From Microthyrium microscopicum (taxonomy: Eukaryota > Ascomycota > Dothideomycetes > Microthyriales > Microthyriaceae), in contig MU004236.1 in assembly GCA_010405405.1 (NCBI GenBank), positions 1,432,070 to 1,496,069 of the forward strand: a DNA stretch of 64,000 nt, written 5' to 3'. The notes under the pieces were generated by a model. That model did not search any database and was not told the DNA's origin. It was given only the letters and a program-made list of their open reading frames with translations. The number at the start of each line of letters is the position of its first letter. Position 1 is the stretch's first letter. A program made the translations under genes and the position numbers. This document shows positions 10,512 through 21,239 of the stretch, one piece after another.

Positions 10512-11735
10512 ATGAACAGCTCAATATATCTCAAGATTCTACGTAACTCCTTGCTGGTCAAGCCTTCCTCTACATCGCAACGATGCGTCCACACTGCTCA
10601 ATGGCGATACATATCCAGCAGTCGACGAACACTTGCGCAGCGAACGAAATCCTCCAGACAAACCATAAATCCCCTCGACCCCAGTAGCGTTCAAGCATCA
10701 ATCAACAATGACTGGAGGCGCGTTCAGATGCTGTCGTTGGCAGTAATCTTCTCTATGGCTGGCGCATATGCAATAACTACGTTCATGGATCCACCACAGA
10801 AGAACTCTGAGCAACAAGGCGGCAAAGACATCATGCAAGAGCAATCAAGAGCAATAAGGGCCGATTCATCAAGGGAAGGTGAAGATAAGTTTCAAGGGAA
10901 GCCAGTCGTGGTAGCAGCGGGTGGTGCTAAGCTGCTCGCTCACGACGAAAAGACTGGCGAGGATCTTGAAGTCGTTCCCACTGGCACGTCTACAATCCCT
11001 CATTTTCCGAAGACCATGAATCTACCTATACCAGGCGCCGTTAACGAAGAAGAGACTGAATATACTCTCGTTGGGCTGGGCGTGCGAACAGTCTCATTCC
11101 TGAGCATCGAGGTATATGTGGTTGGACTTTACATACAAACGTCGTCACTATCAGCACTGCAAGCGAAATTCATAAAGCACATCAATCCTCTGGCAAGCTC
11201 GTTGATACCGGGCGAGAAAGAGAAGCTACGAAGTACCCTGTTGGATCCTGAGGAATCCTATAGGCTCTGGGATGAAATACTCAAAGATACGAGCGGCGAT
11301 GTAAACTCAGCCTTCCGGATCGTGCCTACCAAAAATACCGATTTCCAACATTTGAGAGATGGTTGGGTCCGTGGCATCAAGGCTCGAACGCAGGCCGCAG
11401 GATCAAAAGGCAACTTGGAATTCACCGACGAAGGATTTGGATCATCTATGGGCGAATTTAATGCGCTATTCGGTAGGAAGGGAAAGGCTCCCAAGGGTTC
11501 GGTTCTTGTCTTGACGCGCGATGGATCTGGGCGGCTAGGAGTTATTTACCAGGACAAATCAGGAGCTACTGAGAACTTTGGAACCTTGGAAGATGAGCGA
11601 ATCGCAAGATTGATATGGTTAGGATATGTTGGTGGCAAGAATGTCAGTAGTGAAGATGCAAGGAAGAAGATTATAGACGGAGTTATTCATCTTGTAGAGA
11701 GACCTCTTGGGACGGCAGCCACTCAAATAACCTGA
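10512..11735 (+). CDS. AIM18: AIM18-like mitochondrial chalcone-isomerase-fold protein
   Basis: Single exon, 407 residues. The first 60 residues are rich in Arg, Ser and Thr and poor in acidic residues, as in a mitochondrial targeting peptide. One membrane segment follows at about 73-92 (MLSLAVIFSMAGAYAITTF). The C-terminal part from about 165 matches the chalcone-isomerase-like domain of yeast Aim18/Aim46: FPKTMNLP, YTLVGLGVRTVSFLSIEVYVVGLY, DTSGDVNSAFRIVP, HLRDGWVRGI and the closing IARLIWLGYVGGKNVSSEDARK. The architecture (presequence, one membrane helix, domain facing the intermembrane space) fits the known family. The true flavonoid isomerase reaction is not expected in a fungus; yeast members have a poorly defined mitochondrial role. 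AIM18 versus AIM46 cannot be separated here. Confidence 0.88.
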   Translation: MNSSIYLKILRNSLLVKPSSTSQRCVHTAQWRYISSSRRTLAQRTKSSRQTINPLDPSSVQASINNDWRRVQMLSLAVIFSMAGAYAITTFMDPPQKNSEQQGGKDIMQEQSRAIRADSSREGEDKFQGKPVVVAAGGAKLLAHDEKTGEDLEVVPTGTSTIPHFPKTMNLPIPGAVNEEETEYTLVGLGVRTVSFLSIEVYVVGLYIQTSSLSALQAKFIKHINPLASSLIPGEKEKLRSTLLDPEESYRLWDEILKDTSGDVNSAFRIVPTKNTDFQHLRDGWVRGIKARTQAAGSKGNLEFTDEGFGSSMGEFNALFGRKGKAPKGSVLVLTRDGSGRLGVIYQDKSGATENFGTLEDERIARLIWLGYVGGKNVSSEDARKKIIDGVIHLVERPLGTAATQIT

Positions 11736-12422
11736 GCATACTACGTCGAGCGCTACACGTAGGCAAACAGGTTGGTTTTAGATCGGTTAGATGCGGTACT
11801 AATCGTCTTAGTCGTGGTTCTTGCGCGGGTGAAGGATTCGGGATCGTCAGGGGCACAGCAGTTCATCTTTACTACACCGTCGAACATGCGCTTCCCGCAA
11901 TGCTCTCACAGCTTTCCCAGTACAAAATTAAAGCTTAAAAGTAGTCCACTACTTATCTACTCTAGCCTGTAGCGTCTGACGTCCAACGAAGTCACGAGGC
12001 GAATCATCATGCAATGTTGCATTAACACTACCCCTTTTTGGGTCTGGGCGGTAATCTTTCAGCCTGATGCATAACCTATCAACATCATGGACAAGCAAGC
12101 CGATTGCTGTTCAGGTGGCATAGAACACAAGTCGCCCTATCCTTGCAACTGGCAACCTTAAGTGGTATCGGAACCATTTAAGCCGATTAGGTTGCGTCAC
12201 GTCTGAATGTACGGAACACGAAGATTAGAGTGAGACTTTGTGCTGCGTAGCCTTGAGAGCCAAATATAGAAGGCCGGTAGCAGGCTGGGGAATAATACCA
12301 TGTGATTCCTTTTTCCAACCTTCACCGAGATTTATGGGCCCATTTCCTCAAACTTCATCTCTTACTTCAACCTCACATTCGTTGGCACGTTTCGCTGCGC
12401 CATTTACAAGGCCCTCATTTCA
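11736..12422. other. intergenic
   Basis: About 690 bases between the AIM18-like gene and the next small gene. No open frame with family resemblance, repeat or RNA gene was recognised. Confidence 0.5.
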
Positions 12423-12881
12423 ATGTCTGAGGAATCACCAAACCGAGGACTACACCCAGATGATCCACTTGCCAAGCAGCTGACGGCTCGAACACAGCCC
12501 ACTGTCATGAAAACAGAGCCCATGGAGAAGCCTATTCGCTCTCTCTTATCTATATCCATACCCCAGGACAGAATTTCAGCAATACTACAAGGCAGTGCAC
12601 CGGAATCGATGGCACAAAAGTGGTATATTTACTCGACAGGCCCTACTATACAAGGACTAGCAACACTCTTCATGTTTCGGAGTTGGACAGGTCTCGCGGT
12701 TGCAGAGATCACCATCAGCATACCCGTGGACGGAGCTGGAAAAACGATGGATGGCGATTCAAAGATGACGGAGATCAGGTGGGAATCGAGCTATGATCGC
12801 GTAGGACAACAGACTGAAGAAAGTGCAAAAGAGACGGTGCTAGAAGTATGTAAATGGGTTTTAGGAGTAGACCTGAGCTGA
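12423..12881 (+). CDS. small conserved-looking hypothetical protein
   Basis: Single open frame of 152 residues starting at ATG in CATTTCAATGTC. No signal peptide or membrane helix. The N-terminal 35 residues look disordered and polar. The rest has alternating hydrophobic strands (IRSLLSISIPQDRISAILQG, LAVAEITISIPVDG) and a C-terminal helix (ESAKETVLEVCKWVLGVDL), suggesting a small folded alpha/beta domain. I do not recognise the family. It stops 125 bp before the 3' end of the convergent oxidase gene. The length and amphipathic pattern support a real gene, but without homology it could be a chance frame. Confidence 0.6.
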   Translation: MSEESPNRGLHPDDPLAKQLTARTQPTVMKTEPMEKPIRSLLSISIPQDRISAILQGSAPESMAQKWYIYSTGPTIQGLATLFMFRSWTGLAVAEITISIPVDGAGKTMDGDSKMTEIRWESSYDRVGQQTEESAKETVLEVCKWVLGVDLS

Positions 12882-13005
12882 ATAGATAATGGGCACTTGC
12901 GCAAGCTACAATTTGATCCAGACCTATCTCAGTCGACTAGATATCTGGAGACTACAGCTACCTGCTACTTTCTTTGCTCAGATTCAACTCAACAACCTTT
13001 CAGTA

Positions 13006-15027
13006 TTATGGTTCAAGAACAATTTCCTCTCCAACGCAACGATTACATACAAACAGGCTCTTGGGATCTGTCTCTCTTTTAATCTTGAGCAGCCTCTCAT
13101 ACTTTTCTACTCCCCAGAACGCTTCCTTCCAATATGGCTCATAAGGATTTGCTTCATTCATATACGTTCCAGCATTGCTGGTGATTTCGGCAAGAGCTTT
13201 GGAAAACGCGACGAGTTTCTGTTTTTTTGCCTTCTTTTCGGATTCTGGGGCTTCGTCCGCCCAATTTGCGCTTACGCTGAATAATGCCCGACTTGCGGCC
13301 CAAATATCATGAACAGCGGTGTTATTTCGTTGGGAGGGATTAACGGCGCCAACTGGGATTACGGCGGTAAGTCAAAAGAGCTAGCCACGCATGATAGTGA
13401 GGCGAGTGTATACGTACCGAAGTTGAACCCTGGTTCTAATTCAGGATACCTTTCGATGAGGTCTAAGAGTTGGTCGACATCGTTTTTGAGAACATTGGCT
13501 GTCAGTAAACGAGACGCATCAAGTATGTTAGTCGCAATATTAGGATCTTGCAGAAAGTATTGATCGTATGTGATCCAGTCCGGAAAGCTGATCGGTAACA
13601 AGACACCGGAAACACCGGTCATGTTGGTCGCCTTCAGGATAGATGCAAAGCCTGCAGCAAGCGTTTCGTTGGTCCCATTTGCTTGACTGAATATGGCTTG
13701 GAACCCAGTAGCTGCGTCAACATAGCCAGTATAACCGGCATCAGCGATATCTGGTAGGGCTTGAAAGCATACGCGGAGGAGGTTTCGCCTCGATGATGGA
13801 TCCGTTACGTTGAACTGAAGCGCTACGGCTTGAATATGCGTTGGCAGAGGATGGGCATTGTAGGTTACGTTCGTGATGACGCCCCAAGAGCAGCCGCCTC
13901 CACCACGTAAAGCCCAGAAATGTTCGGGATTTGTGTATGAATTCAGGGTCTTGAGGTGTCCAGTCGGACTCACGACATTCGCTTCAAGAAGATCTGTGGC
14001 TCGTTAGTTTTCAAGGCGAACATTAAGGTTACTCAACTTACTATCGGCAGCAAGTCCATAGAAATGGGCGAAAGGAGAATGTCCACCACCTGTCAGATAT
14101 CTGAGACACTTCTGGGTCAGCTTGACCGCTCAAGGCATCGTAAACAGGCCAATACGCACCCACCAGCAGCACCAACGGTCCTTGCAGAGCCTCCTACCAC
14201 GGTGACGTTGTGTAGCTGGGCATCTTCATAGATATCTGTTGTTGCTGCCGTTAACCTAAGCCTTGGAGGTAAAATTGTAACGCATCTTACCCAGCCACTG
14301 TTCACCAGCCTGCAGTGTTACTGCGGGAGATGGTGTGCTGTCTTTTGGTGCATTCTGTGGGACGAACGACGGATGCCAAACTCTTCCCTTCAGATTATGG
14401 GTCCAGATGGCAAATGCGCCGGCACCGCTGGAGCGCCCAAGGCTGTGACATCAGTAAGTTTGCTTTCCGGCCCCATATTCCAACTCACTGATCATGGCCT
14501 GTGTTCTTGATTACAAGGTATAGGTTCTTGTCATTCGCGAATTTGACTGCTTTCTGAACATCAGACGTGTCCTTGGCCACGACAGAGTATTCCGCAACTG
14601 TGAAAGTCAGATCTGGGTATGATATATGATATTGAAATCTGAGAATACCCCTTCCCTGTCCGCATGGCTGGCTGCCTGATCCCTTGAAAATACTACAAGT
14701 ATCGTTACCTAATTCCCAAAGAATGGCCGAATAAGCACCTGGTTGATTCGTTCGCCAGAAACTATTGGTCCAATTTTGCCGAACAATTGTACACTGATCT
14801 GGGTTTAGCATTGGGGCGTGGCAGACTGCTGCAGATGGATGAGTTGATATCAATCGGCCCCCAATCGTGAGGTTGAACGTGGCCCATTCAGAACTCGATG
14901 GCCAACAAGAATCCTGTGCAGTGCAGCGTTTTGGGGTCGTGCTCAAGTCATTGCTGCTTATAAGTGGCTGTACGACAGTAGAGAATGACAGAGCCGTTAG
15001 AGCCGTCTGGAAAGTTGGTCTAATCAT
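13006..15027 (-). CDS. secreted FAD-linked oxidase (berberine bridge enzyme-like, PCMH fold)
   Basis: Six exons: 14489-15027, 14291-14442, 14160-14235, 14042-14100, 13418-13993, 13006-13352 (plus coordinates), totalling 582 residues. The frame runs to a TTG at 15033, but the first ATG is at 15027. The N terminus (TFQTALTALSFSTVVQPLIS) is a likely signal peptide. The PCMH-type FAD domain spans about 125-315: YSVVAKDTSDVQKAV, LYLVIKNTGHDHLGRSSG with the His that carries FAD in this family, and VVGGSARTVGAAGGYLTGGGHSPF. The cysteine that makes the second flavin bond in true berberine bridge enzymes is absent here (GSARTV), so flavin is probably held by one bond only. The substrate-binding part includes EHFWALRGGGGCSWGVIT, and the C-terminal BBE segment has NPYEPYWKEAFWG. 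Such oxidases act on phenols, sugars or alkaloid-like metabolites; the substrate is not predictable. Several NxT/NxS sites fit secretion. Confidence 0.92.
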
Positions 15028-16484
15028 TATCAAACGATGTCAATATTGCTTCATCAACTGGTTTGCTCGAGAACTGCTACGATTTCGGCACCATCCCCAT
15101 CTTCATATCTTATACACGGTTCAACTGAGCAGAGACTGAATCATAAACGCGTCGTTCCACTTGAGCCAAGCGGTGTTTACGAGGGACAGTGAATCAAAAA
15201 GCCTTGGCTGCGAGTTCAAATCTCCAATCGGATGATATGGAAAAACCGGTAAAAATAGTCATCGGGTGAAGATAGGGTACAGTATCGACAATGGTCTTCT
15301 TTTCTCGTATGCGATGAACATACAATGACCTATAAACTCTTCTATTTACGTAGGATGCAGAGCTGATAATCCGTGGTTTGCATACTGGTATTATGCATAC
15401 CTCAGAAATGTTCAGAATTCAGCCTTGTGGTCTGTGCGTGTCAGCCTTGTGGGTATATTTAGCTCCAACGTTCTGGCTTGCTTTCGGTTTCTGAAGTTAA
15501 AGGATCTGCTTTGCCAGCTTTATCGCTAATTATGTATGGCTATCTGATTGTTACCATAATGAAAGAGTCAACGGGTGCATATCACGCAATACTGGTCAAG
15601 TCAGTGGACTACCTAGTAGTCCTTAGCAGCGTCTCATCGGCTGTGTGTTCTTGGCCGACTGCGGAGTATCACACGTGCAGTACGTAAGCTTTCTCAGTAA
15701 GTTTAGGATACCTACAGTTGTACCCAATAATAGACCTGGCATGATAGTATGCTACGAGCAACACTACCTCCCAAAGCAGGTACCTAGTGTATATGCTGTC
15801 CAACGTAGACATGAATTGCAACTGCGATGTCCGCATAATCACTGAAGACCCCATACTATTTGAATACATTTCATGAGACAATGAGTTTCATTAAAGCTAC
15901 GGAACGGACTCTTCGCTGTTGATCATATTATGAAATCCTTGGACATGCGAGAACTAGTGGACGATTTGATCTAGACAATATGTTGAAGAAGGTGGCTGAA
16001 GCACTACCCTTGAGAGTGCGCGCCTACCTCACCTCTCCATTAGAATCCGATTAATCTAAGCAGATTTCCTCTGGGTAATCTTAATAAAAAATTCAATATA
16101 TTACCATTGAGAACGGGTTTCTGGGCTGGTGGCGCTTAAGCCCTCATCAATCTATTCAATGAAGTGCTACCAGAACTCATCAATGCATATCGAACAACCC
16201 TCCACTATAGGTTTAAGCATCAATATACGTAAACATATACGAAAGCCAAGCTGCGGCTGTAACCAATAAGAAATATTCAAGTTACCAAATGACAGATTCT
16301 AGCGTGATCTGATCAGCAACAATATATCTGAGTCGGAAGTTCCGATGCTCATTAGGATTCGGAGATGGGGTATCAGGAATGGATGAATAGTTCGAAACTA
16401 GTACATATCTCGAGGCTAGTTTTTCCTGCTGTATCAGAGCTTCAGCTGGAACATCACACTCATTTCTTCGGTCAATACAACATC
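15028..16484. other. intergenic, divergent promoter region
   Basis: About 1.45 kb between the divergent oxidase (-) and hydrolase (+) genes, moderately AT-rich toward 15.9-16.3 kb. No gene recognised. A tRNA-like box near 15209 was examined and rejected. Confidence 0.5.
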
Positions 16485-17352
16485 ATGAAAAGCCAAACTG
16501 CCATCGCGCTCCTGGCTGGAGCTGCGGCTGCTGTCCCCATCGAATGGACCAAACTGTCTATCCAGACCACTGGCAAATACACAGCCGTTCAATCAACTGA
16601 TGCCGGTTTACCAAAGCACACCATCTACATGCCATCCAGCGCCACTGAAAAGTTACCTGTCCTGGTTTGGGGAAACGGTGGATGCAGTGGAGACGGAACA
16701 TCCTTCAAGCCCTCCTTGATGGAAGTCGCTTCTCATGGTTATCTTGCCGTTGCCAGCGGCGCCCCATCAGGTAGTGGTTCTACGACCTACAAGATGATGA
16801 TTGAAACATTGGACTGGCTAGACAAGGTCGCTGGTAGTGGAAAGTACGCCAACGTGGACAAGACTCGCATAGCTGTTGCAGGACAATCATGTGGTGGGCT
16901 GGAGGCATACTCTGCTGGAGTTGATAAGAGAATCAAGACTATCGGCATCATGAACTCTGGTCAATTCTCTGACGCTGCAACTGCCGCGACCGTCAAGACT
17001 GTTACAAAGCCCATCTTCTACTTTCTCGGTGGCTCAGGCGATATTGCCTATAAGAATGTAAGAAGAAACCAATAATGCTTGGAATATAACTGACAGTGCT
17101 CAGGGAGAGAGAGATTACAAAGCACTCAAGAACATACCACGATGGAAGGGAAATATGGCCGTCAGCACCAGCGCTGCTGCTCATATGGCAACATGGAGAA
17201 CTGCTAACGGCGGCAAATTTGCCACGGCTGAAGTTCACTGGCTTGACTGGCTCTTGAAAGAAGATGCCGCCGCGAAAGCCTTCTTCACAGGCGCTGGTGC
17301 AACAACAGCTGGCTGGAGTGTCGAAAAGGCTGATCTTGATAAAATAGCCTAG
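16485..17352 (+). CDS. secreted alpha/beta hydrolase
   Basis: Two exons, 16485-17057 and 17104-17352, encoding 273 residues. The chosen start gives a classic signal peptide (MKSQTAIALLAGAAAAVP); the frame is open another 40 codons upstream but that would bury the signal. The fold is that of small fungal hydrolases related to feruloyl esterase, PHB depolymerase and chlorophyllase-like enzymes. The oxyanion region is LPVLVWGNGGCSGDG, the nucleophile elbow is VAGQSCGGLEAY (GxSxG), and a late His lies in AAHMATW before NGGKFATAEVHWLDWLL. Yeast-type intron signals frame the 46 nt intron. The protein is probably exported and acts on an ester. It stands head-to-head with the FAD oxidase, and an FAD monooxygenase follows 480 bp downstream, so a joint metabolic role is possible but only inferred from position. 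Confidence 0.88.
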
Positions 17353-17834
17353 GATTTGGTCTACTAGTACATGATATATTTAGAGCAACATATCCTTTCA
17401 AAGTGCCTAAGCTGCAAGCACATCATGCTTTGATGTCAACAACCTCGAATATTGGTACAAAGAAAAGATGGGCTAGAACTGCATAGAGTGTGAGAGTTGA
17501 TATACATACCAACAGCCCCAGAGCTCCTTCGTACCTGCCTCCCATACTGCTAGACTCGCCGTAAGTATAGTAAGTTAGAGAAGAACTCCCAAGCTCTACC
17601 CGCAATCTCCAACTTCTCAACCCCACCTGTCTGTCATTCGACTCCACCTCCCACAACATCTTGCTAATGCATGCTTTCTTTTTTTCCATCCTGCAAGCTA
17701 GCAGCTTACACGGATTATTCCAGCTACCTAAATCAGGATCAGAATAACAGAGCACTCTGGTAGCATGAAAGTGGACTCCATTTGGCGTGTCAAGTAGTCC
17801 ATGCTCCTTTTCGTTCCGAATGCGAGCTGCCAAA
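17353..17834. other. intergenic
   Basis: About 480 bases between two tandem genes. A reverse-strand open frame of 147 codons crosses it, but it has no family resemblance and overlaps the first exon of the next gene, so I left it out. Confidence 0.45.
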
Positions 17835-19236
17835 ATGTCAAATTCGAAACTACATGTTCTCATCATTGGAGCTGGTATGTCATCTCCCCTCGGGGTCTAT
17901 CGTTCTAATCAGTCTGTATTTCTCAGGAGTTAGTGGCTTGCTTATCGCCCAGGGTCTCCAGAAGGTAGGCCACATAACCAGCAGAGTACTTCGTGACTGA
18001 CAGTTGATAGTGCGGTATATCATATGAGATTTTTGAAACCGAGCCATCAGCAACAGCACACAAAGGACAGCGGAACTGGGGCATGACCATACACTGGTCA
18101 AAACCTCTTCTCGAACAATTGCTACCCACCGACCTGTGGAGCCGACTTTCTGAAGCACAGGCCGACCCTTCATTTGATGCCACAGTCGCTGCTGACTATA
18201 GCATACCATTCTATAATCTCAAAACAGGCGAATATCTAAAGAGTCAACCAGTCCCGCATGCGATACGAGTGTCAAGGAGAAAGCTACGGGAACTCTGCGC
18301 TCAAGGTATCAATGTACAATATGGCAAAACTATCATCAATTGCAAGTGCGACACTGTTAAGAATAGCGTCACCGCCTCGTTCTCGGATGGATCAAGCGCA
18401 ACTGGAAAAATACTGATAGGTGCTGACGGCCATCGGTCTGTGGCCCGCAATCTTCTTCTTGGCGATAATATAGGCAGTCCAAAACCCATACCTGGTGGAA
18501 TCCAACTGTATGGTCTGAGTATCACATACAACGATGCCCAGAAAGCTCGTCATATACGCCAATTGCATCCAATAAATTGGTGTGGATTCCACCCCGACAA
18601 GCCCATGTCGTTTTGGATGGCTAGTAAGCTGCCACAGATCCTCAAAGTAGCAGAGTCTGACTACATACAGTGGCTGACGTTCCTGACCCCGAGAAGCCGG
18701 AGAAGTGGGAGTTTCAACTGATGCCGACTTTCGCTGGACCCTATCAAGCGATGTCAGCTGCCGAACAGCTCTCTATGCTAAAGGACGTTGCTCAAGACCT
18801 GGCCGAGCCATGGAAAAGTGCGATAGAATGGATACCAGAAGGCTCGAACGTCCATTATAGCAATCTCATGTACTGGCAGCCTGTACCTTGGGATAACAAC
18901 CAAGGCAGAACCACGTTGGCAGGAGACTCTGCTCATGCCATGCCTCCACGTAAGTTCACACTGAATGGATGAACTCTGCTAATCATGTAAGATCGTGGAC
19001 AAGGACTGAACCATAGCATTCAAGACGCTTTGAACTTTGTCAATGCGATGAAGTCAGTCAAAGACGGACAAGTTACTCTGGAGGCAGGGATCACTACTTA
19101 TGATGCTGAAGTTGTCAAACGAGGTGCGGATGAGGTACAGACATCAGTTCGAAGCGCCATTCTGGTTCACGATTACCGCAAGCTGATGGATGCTCCTGTC
19201 ATGAAGCAAGGATATATACGGACGAAATTAAAGTGA
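17835..19236 (+). CDS. FAD-dependent monooxygenase (aromatic hydroxylase type)
   Basis: Five exons: 17835-17874, 17927-17964, 18011-18623, 18671-18949, 18992-19236, giving 404 residues. The class A flavin hydroxylase marks are all present: the FAD-binding VLIIGAGVSGLLIAQGL (GxGxxG) at residue 8, the DG motif ILIGADGHRSVARNLL near the middle, and LAGDSAHAMPPHRGQGLNHSIQDALNF, the GD motif binding FAD ribitol. The family (salicylate and related hydroxylases) uses NAD(P)H and oxygen. It is somewhat shorter than many relatives (about 420-450). The break at 18624 looks at first like a frameshift, but GTAAGC, CTGAC and CATACAG define a 47 nt intron that restores the frame. No membrane anchor is seen at the C terminus. 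Substrate unknown. Confidence 0.92.
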
Positions 19237-20136
19237 GCTGGGGGTATGTTGAATGCATGTAAACAAAGCTTATGATGGATTTCAGTCGATAATATATTGA
19301 AGCGCTGTTGATCATCATCCCTGGAATGGTCAGTGTAAGGTTAAGATCAAGCCCAACACGCTCGGACAAGACCAAATGTTCTTTTCGCAGTAGATAAGTA
19401 AGATACCCATCGCATTCGATGGCGCCCATAGCAATCGAACAGTCAGAGCCTTCTATGGGAGCCATCGAGTGCGATGGGAGATGTGACGTTTTTAGTTGGA
19501 GCATATCTCGCCAAAATATATGGTTGAGAAGAACGTTTAGTCTTTTCGCAGCATGTTCACAAAGGATAATTCGACCAGAGCCAAATTGGGTACTTCTTTG
19601 ACTTTGATATGGTTTGGGGCGTTTAATGATGATCATACACTGTCTTGCCTAATACCATATAGAAGAATACCAATCTCCAAAACCACCACGTTTACAGGCA
19701 TATATGATTTTTTAAATTTGGCATGTTTTCCTCAACACTATTCGAATTTTAAGCTTTTTCTAGCCAAACATGTTGTGTTTATCTGATTAACAATCGTTTG
19801 TTGCTGGGAAAAGAGGTATGTCTTGAGAATATCTCCCGAGAGCGCCTTCCATTTGAGGTTCTTTGCTCCAGGAGTCGTGCCTTCCTGTTCAAACGAAAAT
19901 CTTGGCATAAATTTAACCATCCCCGCTCTTGTTCCCTTCCATCTAATAAAATCAATTTAAACTTCATGTGGCAAGAACTCAGATCCTTCAACTGGGTAAA
20001 ATGGAATAGAAAGAGCTAGGAATTTCGCGACCAGTTCGTGAAATGGTCAAGACCAAGGAGGAGACCCTCAAAATTACACAGAGGACGCAAATATCCGCAA
20101 ACACATCTGGCCAACGAGCTCCATATCGTCCTACAT
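19237..20136. other. intergenic, AT-rich, with one hairpin
   Basis: About 900 bases leading into the gene-poor island, with only short frames. The hairpin at 19406-19478 is listed separately. Confidence 0.5.
19406..19478. repeat. inverted repeat, 26 bp arms, 21 bp loop
   Basis: Arms 19406-19431 and 19453-19478 are reverse complements with two mismatches (CCCATCGCATTCGATGGC against the complement of GCCATCGAGTGCGATGGG, continuing into CCCATAG/CTATGGG). No target-site duplication is visible, so it is not clearly a transposon. It could be a transcribed hairpin or a relic. Confidence 0.85.
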
Positions 20137-20914
20137 CATGAGCTTTCTCCAGTCTTACAACCATATATTTGACGCAGCCAAATCAAATCCGTCCCTCCAA
20201 ATCAAAACGGCCAGCCATCGCCAAACCGCATGCTCCTCGCAAGCCTGATGGCCAAATCGACTCCCAAAAGCGCCGCTCCGGTCAAGAAGTGTGAGACGAA
20301 CGACTCTGAGGATGATGATATGAGTAGCATGCCAACTACCCAGCAATTTTCTAGTCCCATCCAGGAGCATGATATGGAGATGATCCTACATACATCGGTA
20401 CGCGGACAGATTCTTGCTGAGCCACACTTGCTATGGATCGCCCGGTCTTCGTTCGCTGTAGCCGCTGCCGTTGACAAGTCCACAAATCATTGAAAGGACA
20501 ACAGAAAGAGAGCATAAGAATAGCGATCACGAGATGTCCAGGCAGCTCGAGATTCTCTTCAATCTTTCGTCTGAGCTGAGTCTCGATTTCTCAACTAATT
20601 TGGAGCTGCTTGGAATGTCTCCCACGGATTGCATGCCCACTTCAAAGATTTCAAAATATTTAAAAGAGCATAAGATGAGCAACCCATGTTGTCCGGATCT
20701 GAATTTCGGTCTCAAGCTCTCGTCTGACCACCTTCTCGACCAGCTTCAACTTCAATTTCTCGAGCAATCTCTACAGTACTCAATTCACGAGCAAAAACTC
20801 ATCCGAGTTTGCCTGCAATGTCTTCCCGTCTATACCCAATTCCGCCACCAATTCTCAAGTTCTCGCTGTAATCCAATTCCTCCGCGTCTCCCAATAGTTA
20901 GCTCTTGCGACTAA
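20137..20914 (+). other. unrecognised open frames at the edge of the repeat island
   Basis: Two overlapping forward frames, 20230-20493 (87 codons) and 20471-20914 (147 codons), encode Ser- and acid-rich sequence (SEDDDMSSMPTTQQ; LSSELSLDFSTNLELLGMS). They may be exons of one gene or remnants of one. No domain is recognised, and splice sites joining them are not clear. The second frame runs into a tandem duplication that starts near 20850. Confidence 0.3.
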
Positions 20915-21140
20915 GTTTATCACAATGCGCAAACGGCTTCGTACCCGTAAGATATTTCATCATAAACAACCAATCTTAGCTTCAACTTCTCCATTGCAAT
21001 CACAAGATCCACTACCAACCATCTCAATTTCTCGCCGTAATCCAAGTCCTATGCGTCTCCAAGACCCAGTTCTTGCGACTACATTCATCGCACTACGCAA
21101 ACGGCTTCGTAACCGTAAGAGCTTTCGCCAAGAACAACTG
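20850..21140. repeat. imperfect tandem duplication, period about 168 bp
   Basis: The segment 20850-20971 is repeated at 21018-21140. Shared anchors are TCTCGC(T/C)GTAATCCAA, GCGTCTCC, CTTGCGACTA and CGCAAACGGCTTCGTA(C/A)CCGTAAGA. Offsets are 168-169 bp. Divergence is perhaps 20-25 percent, so the duplication is not recent. Confidence 0.8.
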
Positions 21141-21239
21141 ATGGTGGAACTATCGATACTTGGAGCGCCATATACGGAGGAGAACGCAAATTGTTCCCAT
21201 CGAAATTGGGCTTCTTCAAAAGCGATTCACTGTTTGATC

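Noticed and set aside
15165-15235. tRNA-like B-box (GCGAGTTCAAATCTCC) with an A-box-like stretch upstream
   Set aside because: No closing acceptor stem and no anticodon arm of the right size could be drawn.
17423-17866. 147-codon reverse open frame
   Set aside because: Overlaps the first exon of the monooxygenase and shows no family resemblance.
18600-18700. apparent frameshift in the FAD monooxygenase
   Set aside because: GTAAGC ... CTGAC ... CATACAG forms a normal 47 nt intron that restores the frame.
19406-19478. hairpin considered as a third CCC-ended MITE
   Set aside because: No target-site duplication on both sides and the whole unit is only 73 bp.
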